Shown here one piece after another: positions 23,683-31,806 of a DNA stretch of 64,000 nt (its first letter is position 1; each line of letters begins with the position of its first letter). The notes beneath the pieces are model-generated. The model saw only the letters and a list, made by a program, of their open reading frames with translations. It was not told where the DNA came from and did not search any database. This stretch comes from Streptomyces antnestii (GTDB lineage Bacteria > Actinomycetota > Actinomycetes > Streptomycetales > Streptomycetaceae), in contig NZ_RZYA01000012.1 of NCBI RefSeq assembly GCF_004005495.1, positions 62,001-126,000 on the forward strand, written 5' to 3'. The position numbers and the translations under genes were made by a program.

Positions 23683-24912
23683 ATGACCGCTATGACCCCC
23701 GGCTCGAACATCCCGCTGTCCACCGCCCGCGTGGCGGTGGACGTCGCCGCCCCGGTGCGGCTCGACGTCTCGGGCCTGCTGCTCACCGCCGACGGCAAGG
23801 TGCGTTCCGACGACGACTTCGTCTTCTACAACCAGCCCTCGGGCCCGGGTGTGACCTACCGCTCGGGCGGCGGCACGGCACCGGACGCGATCGTGGTGGA
23901 CACGGCCGCCGTGCCGCCGGGCATCGAGAAGATCGTCGTCACCGCGAGCCCGGACGCGGCCGGCCAGACCTTCCAGGGCATCGAGCCCACGGCCACGATC
24001 AGAGGCGCCGACGACGGCTCCGTGCTCGCCACGTTCACCCCGCCGCGGCTCGGCGGCGAGACGGCCCTGGTCGTCGTCGAGATCTACCGCCGCAACGGCG
24101 CGTGGAAGGCCCGGGCGGTCGGCCAGGGCTATGCGAACGGCCTGGCGGGCATCGCCACGGACTTCGGCGTGAGCGTCGAGGAGCCCGCGCCCGCCGCTCC
24201 GGTCACGGCCCCGGCGACCCCGGTGCAGGCCATGCCCGCCCCGACCACTCCCCCGGTCGACCCGCGCCTGGCACCGCCCGCGCCGCCCGCCGCCGCCCCG
24301 GCACCCGCTCCCGCGGCGCCCGCTCCAGGCGCCGGGAAGATCAATCTGGACAAGGGCCGCGTCAGCCTCCAGAAGAACCAGACGGTGTCCCTCGTCAAGG
24401 GCGGCCGGCCACTGCTGTCGCAGGTCAAGATGGGTCTCGGCTGGGAGCCCGCGTTCCGTGGCAAGGACATCGACCTGGACGCGTCGGTCATCGCCTTCGG
24501 ACCGCAGCGCAATCACGTGGACAGCTGCTACTTCGGCAAGCTCTCGATCGTGAACGGCGCGATCAAGCACTCCGGTGACAACCTCACGGGCGAGGGCGGC
24601 GGGGACGACGAGGTGATCGTCGTCGACCTGGGCCGTCTCCCGGCGGAGGTGACGGGCCTGGTGTTCACGGTGAACTCGTTCTCGGGCCAGAAGTTCACCG
24701 AGGTCGCCAAGGCGTACTGCCGGCTCATCGACGCGGCGACGGGCGAGGAGCTGGTCCGTTTCGACCTGACGAACGCGGAGGCGCAGACCGGCGTCATGAT
24801 GGCGAAGCTGATCCGCCAGTTCTCCGGGGAATGGGACATGACCGCGATGGGTGACTTCGTGAAGTCGCGGACGGTGCGCGGCATGGTGAAGCCGGCGGCG
24901 CAGGCGCTCTAG
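23683..24912 (+). CDS. Double TerD-domain protein
   Basis: A 409-residue protein with two TerD domains. Residues 6-165 form a diverged copy (GSNIPLSTARVAVDV, DDDFVFYNQPSGPGVTY, VVVEIYRRNGAWKARAVGQGYANGL). Residues 165-220 are a Pro/Ala linker. Residues 225-405 hold a fuller copy (INLDKGRVSLQKNQTVSL, MGLGWEP, DLDASVIAFG, TGEGGGDDE, EVTGLVFTVNSFSGQKFTEV). TerD domains bind calcium and occur in tellurite/stress systems and in actinobacterial signalling. No ter cluster surrounds it. The start has no ribosome binding site but sits 8 bases from an ECF-like -10 element. Confidence 0.9.
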   Translation: MTAMTPGSNIPLSTARVAVDVAAPVRLDVSGLLLTADGKVRSDDDFVFYNQPSGPGVTYRSGGGTAPDAIVVDTAAVPPGIEKIVVTASPDAAGQTFQGIEPTATIRGADDGSVLATFTPPRLGGETALVVVEIYRRNGAWKARAVGQGYANGLAGIATDFGVSVEEPAPAAPVTAPATPVQAMPAPTTPPVDPRLAPPAPPAAAPAPAPAAPAPGAGKINLDKGRVSLQKNQTVSLVKGGRPLLSQVKMGLGWEPAFRGKDIDLDASVIAFGPQRNHVDSCYFGKLSIVNGAIKHSGDNLTGEGGGDDEVIVVDLGRLPAEVTGLVFTVNSFSGQKFTEVAKAYCRLIDAATGEELVRFDLTNAEAQTGVMMAKLIRQFSGEWDMTAMGDFVKSRTVRGMVKPAAQAL

Positions 24913-25050
24913 CCGTCGGGGCCGCACGGATACGGGGCATCACGGGACATCACGGGGTGTCACGGTGCGTGACGGGCGGATACGGCAGAGGCGGCCGGTG
25001 GCACGGGATTCGTGCCGCCGACCGCCTCCTGACCGTCCAGGGGAGAGCTG

Positions 25051-25278
25051 TCAGAGCTTCGACAGCTTGGAGAACGGGCTCAGGAACCTGCCCTGCTGCC
25101 CGGCGAAGTCGATGAGCACGGCGTCCTCACCCTCGACTCCGATGATCCTGCCGAGGCCGTACTGGTCGTGCGAAACCCGGTCGCCCACTTCGAACTGCTC
25201 TACCGGCGGAGCGGGCTTGGCCGGAACGTTGAAGGGGCTGCCCGGAAGGTGGCGGCGCGTACTGGGGGGCCTTGTCAT
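25051..25278 (-). CDS. Small protein: free-standing PcrA/UvrD C-terminal Tudor-like domain
   Basis: A 75-residue protein. Residues 1-27 are Pro-rich. Residues 28-75 (EQFEVGDRVSHDQYGLGRII and VLIDFAGQQGRFLSPFSKLSKL) match the Tudor/KOW-like domain at the extreme C-terminus of PcrA/UvrD helicases, where it contacts RNA polymerase. Here it stands alone with no helicase. Its start is uncertain: ATG at 25278 overlaps another ATG four bases upstream in a different frame, and no clear ribosome binding site is seen. The role is unknown; an RNA polymerase or nucleic-acid contact is the natural guess. Confidence 0.65.
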   Translation of the reverse strand: MTRPPSTRRHLPGSPFNVPAKPAPPVEQFEVGDRVSHDQYGLGRIIGVEGEDAVLIDFAGQQGRFLSPFSKLSKL

Positions 25279-25443
25279 TCATCGAGTATGCGCCCCGCGC
25301 ACCCGCACACACCACGCCTACGTCCTCACACTTCGGTGACGATGTCCACACGGCCCGCCTGACCAGTAAGAAAAGCGCGCTGTACGCGTCGCCGGTCGGC
25401 GGTCGACCGGACGGACCCCATAGAGTCGTCGACGGTCGTCGAA

Positions 25444-25497
25444 GCAGGCACAGCACGTAACGCAGGCACGGCACGTAACGCAGGCACAGCACGTAAC
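25444..25497. repeat. Three 18-bp tandem repeats in the kinase gene leader
   Basis: GCAGGCACAGCACGTAAC is repeated head to tail at 25444-25461, 25462-25479 (one substitution) and 25480-25497, and a fourth partial copy GCAGG follows. The array ends about 20 bases before the kinase start and abuts its AGGAGG. Confidence 0.85.
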
Positions 25498-25520
25498 GCA
25501 GGTCCAGGAGGAAGCCGTCC

Positions 25521-26531
25521 ATGGTGCGTCTCGCGGGATACCGCCTCGTCACTCAGCTCGGCGACGGAGCGGTGGGGACGGCCCATCTGGCGCGCTCCGC
25601 CGCGGGCCACGTCGTGGTGGTCAGGGCGGTGCACCGGCACCTGGCCGCCGATCCCTGGTTCAGGGAGCGTTTCCGGTGGGAGGCCGCGGCGGCGCGGGCC
25701 GTGCGGGGGCCTGCCACCGCCGCCGTGCTCGATGCGGACCCCGACGCCGAGGTCCCCTGGCTCGCGGTCGAGTACTGCGCGGGCCCCTCGCTGTCCGAGG
25801 CGGTGGCGGTGCTCGGCCCGCCGGTGCCGGGCGACCTCGCGGGGCTCGGCGCGACGCTGGCCGGGGCCCTGGCGGCGATCCACGCGACGGGGCTCGTGCA
25901 CCGCGACCTCAAGCCGGCGAACGTCGTCGTGACGGCCGCAGGGCCCAAGGTCATCGACTTCGGTCTCGCGAAGGCCGTGGCCCCGGGCGACGGGACGCGC
26001 ACCGACACCGGCCGGCGCCTCGGCTCCCCCGGTTTCCTGGCGCCCGAGCAGATCACCGGCGCCACCGAACCCGGGCCGCCCGCCGACGTGTTCGCGCTCG
26101 GCGCGCTGCTCGCCCTGTGCTCGACGGGGCGTAATCCGCACGGCGCGGGCAACGGCCCCGAGGCCCTGCACCGGACGCTGCACGACGAGCCGGACCTGCT
26201 GGGTGTCCCGGACCAGGAGTGGACCGCGTTCCTCTCCCGCTGCCTCGCCAAGTCCCCCTACGCCCGCCCCATGGTTCCCGAGGTCCTTCAGTGGTGTGCC
26301 GCGCGGGCGACCCCGCGGGCGTGGTGGCAGGACCCGGAGCCCGCGGCGCTCATCGAGGTCCACGAGGAGTCGCTGGCCGAGCGGCTGACGACGGAGGGCG
26401 ACGACGACGTCCACGGCGACGGCGGCCACGTGGGGGCCGAGGGGCGGCCCGCGTGGTACGGCGGTGCCGTCGGGCAGCGCCCGCAGTCGCCGCTGCGCCA
26501 GTGGGACGCCCCGGACGTTCCCTGGTCCTGA
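25521..26531 (+). CDS. Ser/Thr protein kinase-fold protein with altered ATP-binding lysine
   Basis: The 336-residue cytoplasmic protein has a Hanks-type kinase domain at residues 5-270: glycine loop LGDGAVGTAHLA, catalytic loop VHRDLKPANVVV, metal motif DFGLAK, and LGSPGFLAPEQITG before the C-lobe. The beta-3 lysine (VAxK) is replaced by arginine: VVVVRAV with R35, codon AGG at 25623-25625. Activity is therefore doubtful, although the HRD and DFG residues remain. Residues 270-336 are an acidic/His/Gly-rich tail with no membrane helix or PASTA domain. AGGAGG precedes the ATG. It is monocistronic, ending at a hairpin before convergent phoX. Confidence 0.85.
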   Translation: MVRLAGYRLVTQLGDGAVGTAHLARSAAGHVVVVRAVHRHLAADPWFRERFRWEAAAARAVRGPATAAVLDADPDAEVPWLAVEYCAGPSLSEAVAVLGPPVPGDLAGLGATLAGALAAIHATGLVHRDLKPANVVVTAAGPKVIDFGLAKAVAPGDGTRTDTGRRLGSPGFLAPEQITGATEPGPPADVFALGALLALCSTGRNPHGAGNGPEALHRTLHDEPDLLGVPDQEWTAFLSRCLAKSPYARPMVPEVLQWCAARATPRAWWQDPEPAALIEVHEESLAERLTTEGDDDVHGDGGHVGAEGRPAWYGGAVGQRPQSPLRQWDAPDVPWS

Positions 26532-26572
26532 CGCGGCCACAAGGACGCGGGGGCACGGGCAGGGGCAGGAGG

Positions 26573-26607
26573 CAGGGGCCGGCTCAGGGAGTGGGAGCCG
26601 GCCCCTG
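26573..26607. terminator. Terminator between kinase and phoX
   Basis: CAGGGGCCGGCTC (26573-26585) pairs exactly with GAGCCGGCCCCTG (26595-26607) around a 9-base loop, between two convergent genes. Confidence 0.75.
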
Positions 26608-26610
26608 CGG

Positions 26611-26652
26611 TGTGCATGCTCAGTTCGAGCGTGTGCGTGCTCAGTTCGAGCG
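26611..26652. repeat. 21-bp tandem duplication at the phoX 3' end
   Basis: Two units of 21 bases, 26611-26631 and 26632-26652, differ at one base. Both contain GCTCAGTTCGAGCG. The second holds the last three codons and stop of phoX; the first is its untranslated echo. Confidence 0.8.
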
Positions 26653-28098
26653 CTGGCGCTTCCACGGCCCCGTGATGGCGAGCATGATGCCCGGGGTCTG
26701 GATGTTCGCGTAGAGGGTCCGGCCGTCGGGCGAGAACGTGACGCCGGTGAACTCGCTGTACTCCGGCTCCTGTTCGGTGCCGATGTTCAGCTCGTTGCGC
26801 GCGATCGGGTACGTGCGTCCGCCGTCGGTCGCGCCGAACAGGTGCTGGACGCCGTTGCCGTCCTCGGCGATGACGAGGCCGCCGTAAGGGGACACCGTGA
26901 TGTTGTCCGGGCCGTCGAAGGCGCCGTCCTTGGCCGGGTCGGCGTTCACGCCGAGCAGGACCTTCAGCGTGAGCGTGCGGCGCTTGGGGTCGTAGAACCA
27001 GACCTGCCCGTCGTGCTGGACGGGGCTCTCGGTACGGGCGAACGAGGAGACGATGTACGCGCCGCCGTCGCCCCACCACATGCCTTCGAGCTTGCGGGCG
27101 CGGGTGACCTCACCGGCCGCGAACTGCTTGCGCACGGAGACCGTCCTGGCGTCGCGGTCCTGGACGTCGACCCAGTCCACGCCGTAGACCGTGCCGATCT
27201 GCGTGGCGCGGGACAGGTCGTCGACGAAGCGGCCGCCGGAGTCGAAGCACTTGGTGGCCTGGAGGACGCCCGCGTCGGCGGCGAGCGTGCGGAGCTTGCC
27301 GCGGCCGTGCTCGAAGCCCTGCGGCGGGGTCCAGCGGTAGAGCAGGCCGTTGGGGCCCGCCGCGTCCTCGGTGAGGTAGGCGTGGCCGCGCTTCGGGTCG
27401 ATGACGACGGCTTCGTGCGCGTACCGGCCGAGCGCCTTGATCGGCTGGGGCGAGCGGTTGGCGCGGCGGTCGGCGGGGTCGACCTCGAAGACGTAGCCGT
27501 GGTCCTTGGTCATGCCGTTGGAGCCGGCCTTGTCCTCGGTCTCCTCGCAGGTCAGCCAGGTGTCCCAAGGGGTGCGCCCGCCCGCGCAGTTGGTGGCGGT
27601 GCCGGCGATGCCGACCCACTCGGCGACCTGGCCGTCGCGGCGGACCTCGACGACGGTGCAGCCACCCGCGGCGGCCGGGTCGTAGACGAGTCCCTCGGTG
27701 AGCGGAACCGGGTGGGCGGCCTTGGTGCGGGGGCCGCCGATCTCGTGGTTGTTGACGAGCAGCGTCGCGCCGCGCGGGCCCTCGAAGGTTGCGGTGCCGT
27801 CGTGGTTGGACGGGGTGGACTCGCCGGACTCCAGGGTCGTCTTCCCCGTGTACGTGATGACGCGGTACGAGAATCCGGCGGGCAGCGCGAGCAGGCCCTT
27901 CGGGTCGGCCACGAGGGGGCCGTAGCCGGGCGTGTGGCCGGCGTCGGCCTGGCCCTCGGTGCTCGCGGTGGCTTCGTAGTCACCTTCGGCGGCCAGCGCT
28001 CCGGGTGCGGTGGCGAGCGCGCCGACGGTACCGGCCAGGGCGATTCCCGCGCCGGCGGCGGCGGAGCGTCTCGTGAAGTCCCTGCGGGTGAGCGACAT
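26641..28098 (-). CDS. phoX: PhoX-family secreted alkaline phosphatase (Tat exported)
   Basis: A 485-residue PhoX-like phosphatase. The signal peptide has a twin-arginine motif (TRRDFTRRSAAAGAG) and ends near ALAAEG, so it is exported folded with its metal cofactor. The core has LLVNNHEIGGPR, GGRTPWDTWLTCEET (substrate/metal region), YGWVFEVDP-like GYVFEVDP, GRYAHEAVVIDP, LTEDAAG and GPDNITVSPYGGLVIAEDG, the calcium-rich beta-propeller pattern of the family. It frees phosphate from phosphoesters outside the cell. AGGAGA precedes the ATG at 28098. Two contiguous 11-base GTTCA repeats about 80 bases upstream form a likely PHO box, so PhoP control is expected. Confidence 0.88.
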   Translation of the reverse strand: MSLTRRDFTRRSAAAGAGIALAGTVGALATAPGALAAEGDYEATASTEGQADAGHTPGYGPLVADPKGLLALPAGFSYRVITYTGKTTLESGESTPSNHDGTATFEGPRGATLLVNNHEIGGPRTKAAHPVPLTEGLVYDPAAAGGCTVVEVRRDGQVAEWVGIAGTATNCAGGRTPWDTWLTCEETEDKAGSNGMTKDHGYVFEVDPADRRANRSPQPIKALGRYAHEAVVIDPKRGHAYLTEDAAGPNGLLYRWTPPQGFEHGRGKLRTLAADAGVLQATKCFDSGGRFVDDLSRATQIGTVYGVDWVDVQDRDARTVSVRKQFAAGEVTRARKLEGMWWGDGGAYIVSSFARTESPVQHDGQVWFYDPKRRTLTLKVLLGVNADPAKDGAFDGPDNITVSPYGGLVIAEDGNGVQHLFGATDGGRTYPIARNELNIGTEQEPEYSEFTGVTFSPDGRTLYANIQTPGIMLAITGPWKRQRSN

Positions 28099-28177
28099 GG
28101 TGTCTCCTGTGACCGGGTGGCTGTGACGGTGCAGCGAACGGATGGTGCTGTTGCCGTTTCGGCCACACGCTCCCCGC

Positions 28178-28199
28178 CACGCCTGAACGGCGGCTGAAC
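28178..28199 (-). promoter_or_regulatory. PHO box upstream of phoX
   Basis: On the minus strand two adjoining 11-base units read GTTCAGCCGCC and GTTCAGGCGTG (28199-28178), pointing toward phoX. Streptomyces PhoP binds such 11-base direct repeats with a conserved GTTCA core. The first five bases are exact in both units. Confidence 0.65.
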
Positions 28200-28278
28200 T
28201 CCGTACGACGCCGGAAGTACGCGAGAGGGGCGGGACGCCCTCGCGTCCCGCCCCTCTCAAGTCCCCGCCGCGGCCCGG

Positions 28279-29751
28279 CTAGCCCGCCTGCGCGGACCTC
28301 GCCTTGAACGCCGCCTTGCGGGCCTCCTTGGCGACCTTCTTGTCGGGGTGCAGCCGACCCATCGCCTCCAGGACGTCCGCCGTCGCCGGGTGGTCAACCT
28401 TCCACGCCGCCGCGAAGAACCCGCTGTGCTGGGCCGCGAGCCCTTCTACGAGGCCCTGCAGCTCGTCAGAGTTGCCCTCCAGCGCGAGCTGCGCGGCGAT
28501 CGTGTCGACGGTGAGCCAGAAGATCAGGGACTCCGGCGGCGCCGGTACGTCGCTCGCGCCGTGCTCGGCGAGCCAGACCCGGGCGAGACCGCCGAGCTCC
28601 GCGTCGTCGAGGACCTCTCGCAGCGCCGGCTCCGCCTCGCCGCCGACCAGGGACAGTGCCTGCTGGCAGCGCAGCCGACGCAGCGGCGCGCCCGGGTCCG
28701 AGCCACGCGCCGCGGACAGCAACTCCCGTGCGGCCAGGAGCTGTTCGCGCCGGGCGAGCCACTGCTCGATCTCGGCCTGCGCGGCGGCCTGCGGGAACGC
28801 CGACGTGCCGTCGAGCAGCGTGTCGGCGCCCTTGTCCGCGAGGTCGCCGACGGCGGGCGCGTCGACGCCGGCCTCGATCATGCGTGCGCGGATGCCGTAG
28901 AGGCCGAGCGGGGTGAGCCGCACCATGCCGTACCGGGTGACGTCGGAGTCGTCGAACGAGTCGGCGGATTCGGTCGCCCCAGCGGCCCTGGCGGCCTCGT
29001 CGGCCTCGTCGATCTCCGCCATCAGCGCCTCGTCGACCGGCTGGAACTCGACGAGCCCCACCGGGTCGAGCAGCCGGAACTGGTCGTCCAGCTTCATCAT
29101 CGCGTCCGACACCTGCTCCAGGATGTCGTCCGTGGGCTCGCCCATGTCGTCGGGCACGATCATCGACGCGGCGAGGGCGGGCAGCGGGACGGGCGCGTCG
29201 CCCGCGCCGCCCTCGGTGACGGTCAGCAGGTAGAGGTTGCCGAGGACGCCTTCGAGGAACTCGGCCTCCGCCTCGGGGTCCCAGTCGAGCTGCGAGAAGT
29301 CGGCCTCGCCGCCCTCCTCCATGGTGGCGACGAGATCGCCGATGTCCTCGATGTCGGGCACGCTCGCGTCCGCGAGGACCGCGTCCAGGGCGACGAGCCA
29401 CAGGCCGAGGATGTCCTGGGGGCCACCGGAGGTGACGACGGCGAGGTCCTCGCCCGCGGCGACGGTGCCCTCCTCCTCGTCCACGATGTCGACGAGCCCG
29501 GTGTCGACGGCGATCCGCCAGGCCTCGCTGGCGTACGCGGCCCCGTCGGCGTCGGCGGCGAGCCCGAGTTCGAGGGCCGCGGCGGGCAGCTGTTCGTCGA
29601 CGAGTTCGCCGCCCGCGCCGACCCGGGTGCCGGGGCCCGCCCAGCGGGCGAGCCGCACCGCGCGGGAGAGCAGCGGGGTGGCGAGGGCGTCCCGCGCGAG
29701 CTCCGCTTCGGAGTGCAGCCTGGCCGGCGGCAGGGGGGAGCTGTCTGACAT
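28279..29751 (-). CDS. Conserved hypothetical actinobacterial protein
   Basis: A 490-residue acidic cytoplasmic protein without signal peptide or membrane helix. It is Ala/Glu/Asp-rich and mostly helical. Motifs seen include GLVDIVDEEEG, DMGEPTDDILEQ, RYGMVRLTPLGLYGIRARMIEAG, a winged-helix-like segment near residue 300, and repeated short helices at the C-terminus (ALREVLDDAELGGLARVWLAEHG, WKVDHPATADVLEAMGRLHPDKKVAKEARKAAFKARS) that look like HEAT-type units. I do not recognise a function. GGAGGAG precedes the ATG at 29751. It is transcribed away from the nuclease-like gene and runs toward phoX on the same strand, with 180 bases and the PHO box between. Confidence 0.75.
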   Translation of the reverse strand: MSDSSPLPPARLHSEAELARDALATPLLSRAVRLARWAGPGTRVGAGGELVDEQLPAAALELGLAADADGAAYASEAWRIAVDTGLVDIVDEEEGTVAAGEDLAVVTSGGPQDILGLWLVALDAVLADASVPDIEDIGDLVATMEEGGEADFSQLDWDPEAEAEFLEGVLGNLYLLTVTEGGAGDAPVPLPALAASMIVPDDMGEPTDDILEQVSDAMMKLDDQFRLLDPVGLVEFQPVDEALMAEIDEADEAARAAGATESADSFDDSDVTRYGMVRLTPLGLYGIRARMIEAGVDAPAVGDLADKGADTLLDGTSAFPQAAAQAEIEQWLARREQLLAARELLSAARGSDPGAPLRRLRCQQALSLVGGEAEPALREVLDDAELGGLARVWLAEHGASDVPAPPESLIFWLTVDTIAAQLALEGNSDELQGLVEGLAAQHSGFFAAAWKVDHPATADVLEAMGRLHPDKKVAKEARKAAFKARSAQAG

Positions 29752-29819
29752 CGCCTTGTTCTCCTCCGGACGTGTTGTGCGACCGCTCAGCCTAGACGGA
29801 TTTGCCGGCATGCCGCCCG

Positions 29820-29887
29820 GTTCATGTACCCGTCAGAAACCGTCCACCGGCGAAACCTTGACAACTCCCCTGACCACACAAGACATT
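29820..29887 (+). promoter_or_regulatory. Promoter region of the secreted nuclease-like gene
   Basis: TTGACA at 29858-29863 is a perfect -35 hexamer. GACATT at 29882-29887 is the best -10 at an 18-base spacing and is poor. Just upstream, 11-base steps GTTCATGTACC, CGTCAGAAACC and GTCCACCGGCG (29820-29852) resemble a degenerate PHO box. Confidence 0.35.
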
Positions 29888-29954
29888 TACGCGCGTAGAA
29901 GCACGTCGCTCCACCCTCGTCCCGGCGCCTCACGCACGTCCCCGGAGGGATCCC

Positions 29955-31781
29955 TTGCCGAGCAAGAACACGTCGCGCCTCGCCGCGCTGACCGTCGCCG
30001 CCGTCTGCTCCACCGTCTCCGCCATCGTCCTCACCTCGCCCGCGCACGCGGACGCGATACGCATCCACGACATCCAGGGCACGACCCGCACGTCCCCGCT
30101 GGCCGGGCAACCGGTCACGGACGTGGCCGGGGTGGTCACGGGCGTCAGAACCTACGGCTCGTCCAAGGGTTTCTGGATCCAGGACACCGCGCCCGACGAC
30201 GACCCCGCCACGAGCGAGGGCGTCTTCGTCTTCACCGGTTCGGCCCCGAAGGCCGCCGTCGGCGACGCGGTGCGGGTCTCGGGCACGGTCTCGGAGTACG
30301 TGCCGGGCGGCACGTCGTCGGGCAACCAGTCCCTCACCGAGATCACCAAGCCGGCCGTCACGGTCGTCTCCTCGGGCAACGCGCTGCCGGCCGCCACCGT
30401 CATCGACGCGAAGTCGGTCCCCGCCGCGTACGCCCCGCCCGGCGACCCCGCCGCGAACGGCTCGGTCAACGCCCTGCCGCTGCGCCCCTCCCAGTACGCG
30501 CTCGACCTCTACGAGTCGCTGGAGGGCATGAACGTACAGATCGGCTCGTCCCGCGTCGTCACCGCGTCGGACGCCTACGCCGAGCTGTGGGTGACGGTGA
30601 AGCCGCACGAGCACCCCACGCGCCGCGGCGGCACCGTCTACGGCTCGTACGACTCCCAGAACACGGGCCGTCTCCAGGTCCAGTCCCTGGGCACGGCCGC
30701 CGGCTTCCCGAAGGCGAACGTCGGGGACACCCTGGCCGGGACGACCGAAGGCCCCCTGGACTACAACCAGTTCGGCGGGTACACGCTCGTCGCGCGGGAG
30801 CTCGGCACCCTCGACAAGGGGGGCCTCGAGCGCGAGACCACGCGGAAGCAGAAGAGCGGCGAGCTGGCCGTGGCGACGTACAACGTGGAGAACCTCGACC
30901 CCGGTGACGCCACGTTCGACGCGCACGCCGCCGCGATCGTGAACCACCTCCAGTCGCCCGACATCGTGTCCCTGGAGGAGATCCAGGACAACAACGGCGC
31001 GAAGGACGACGGCACGGTCGCCGCGGACGTCACGGTGAACAAGCTGATCGACGCGATCGTCGCCGCGGGCGGCCCGAGGTACGACTGGCGGTCCATCGAC
31101 CCGGTCAACGACAAGGACGGCGGCGAGCCCGGCGGCAACATCCGCCAGGTGTTCCTCTACAACCCCGAGCGGGTCTCGTTCACGGACCGCGCGGGCGGCG
31201 ACGCCACCACGCCCGTGGGCGTGACCCGGACGGACGGCCGGGCGGCGCTCACCGCGTCCCCCGGCCGGATCGACCCCGCCGACACGGCCTGGAAGAGCAG
31301 CCGCAAGCCGCTCGCGGGCGAGTTCGTCTTCCACGGCAGGACGGTCTTCGTCATCGCCAACCACTTCGCGTCCAAGGGCGGCGACCAGGGCCTGACGGCC
31401 CAGTACCAGCCGCCGGCCCGCAACTCGGAGACGCAGCGCCACGCGCAGGCGGACGCGGTGAACGGCTTCGTGAAGGACATCCTCGCGGCGCAAAGCGACG
31501 CGGACGTCGTCACCCTCGGCGACATCAACGACTTCGAGTTCTCCGGCACCGCGCAGCGCCTGGAGGACGGCGGCGTCCTTTGGTCGGCGATCAAGTCCCT
31601 GCCGAAGAGCGAGCGTTACACCTACGACTACCAGGGCAACAGCCAGGTGCTCGACCAGATCCTGATCAGCCCGTCGATCCGCGAGGACGACGACTTCGCG
31701 TACGACAGCGTGCACGTCAACAGCGAGTTCAACGACCAGATCAGCGACCACGACCCACAGGTGCTGAGGTTCCGCCCCTAG
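29955..31781 (+). CDS. Secreted endonuclease/exonuclease/phosphatase-family protein
   Basis: A 608-residue exported protein beginning with TTG at 29955 behind GGAGGGA. Residues 1-33 are a signal peptide (AALTVAAVCSTVSAIVLTSP, cleavage near AHADA). Residues 34-290 contain OB-fold-like units (VTDVAGVVTGVRTYGSSKGFWIQD). Residues 300-608 are an EEP domain: VATYNVENLDP, VSLEEIQDN (metal glutamate), NHFASKGGDQ, LGDINDFE and the terminal SDHDP. Secreted proteins of this build are extracellular DNases or phosphoesterases. The nearby PHO box and phosphatases suggest use of external DNA as a phosphate source. The gene is not in an operon. Confidence 0.87.
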   Translation: MPSKNTSRLAALTVAAVCSTVSAIVLTSPAHADAIRIHDIQGTTRTSPLAGQPVTDVAGVVTGVRTYGSSKGFWIQDTAPDDDPATSEGVFVFTGSAPKAAVGDAVRVSGTVSEYVPGGTSSGNQSLTEITKPAVTVVSSGNALPAATVIDAKSVPAAYAPPGDPAANGSVNALPLRPSQYALDLYESLEGMNVQIGSSRVVTASDAYAELWVTVKPHEHPTRRGGTVYGSYDSQNTGRLQVQSLGTAAGFPKANVGDTLAGTTEGPLDYNQFGGYTLVARELGTLDKGGLERETTRKQKSGELAVATYNVENLDPGDATFDAHAAAIVNHLQSPDIVSLEEIQDNNGAKDDGTVAADVTVNKLIDAIVAAGGPRYDWRSIDPVNDKDGGEPGGNIRQVFLYNPERVSFTDRAGGDATTPVGVTRTDGRAALTASPGRIDPADTAWKSSRKPLAGEFVFHGRTVFVIANHFASKGGDQGLTAQYQPPARNSETQRHAQADAVNGFVKDILAAQSDADVVTLGDINDFEFSGTAQRLEDGGVLWSAIKSLPKSERYTYDYQGNSQVLDQILISPSIREDDDFAYDSVHVNSEFNDQISDHDPQVLRFRP

Positions 31782-31806
31782 CACGCGGGAGAAGGAGACG
31801 GAGCGC

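Noticed and set aside
25444..25497. 18-bp tandem array considered as a CRISPR or iteron origin
   Set aside because: Only three units, no spacers, no replication gene; it lies in a leader.
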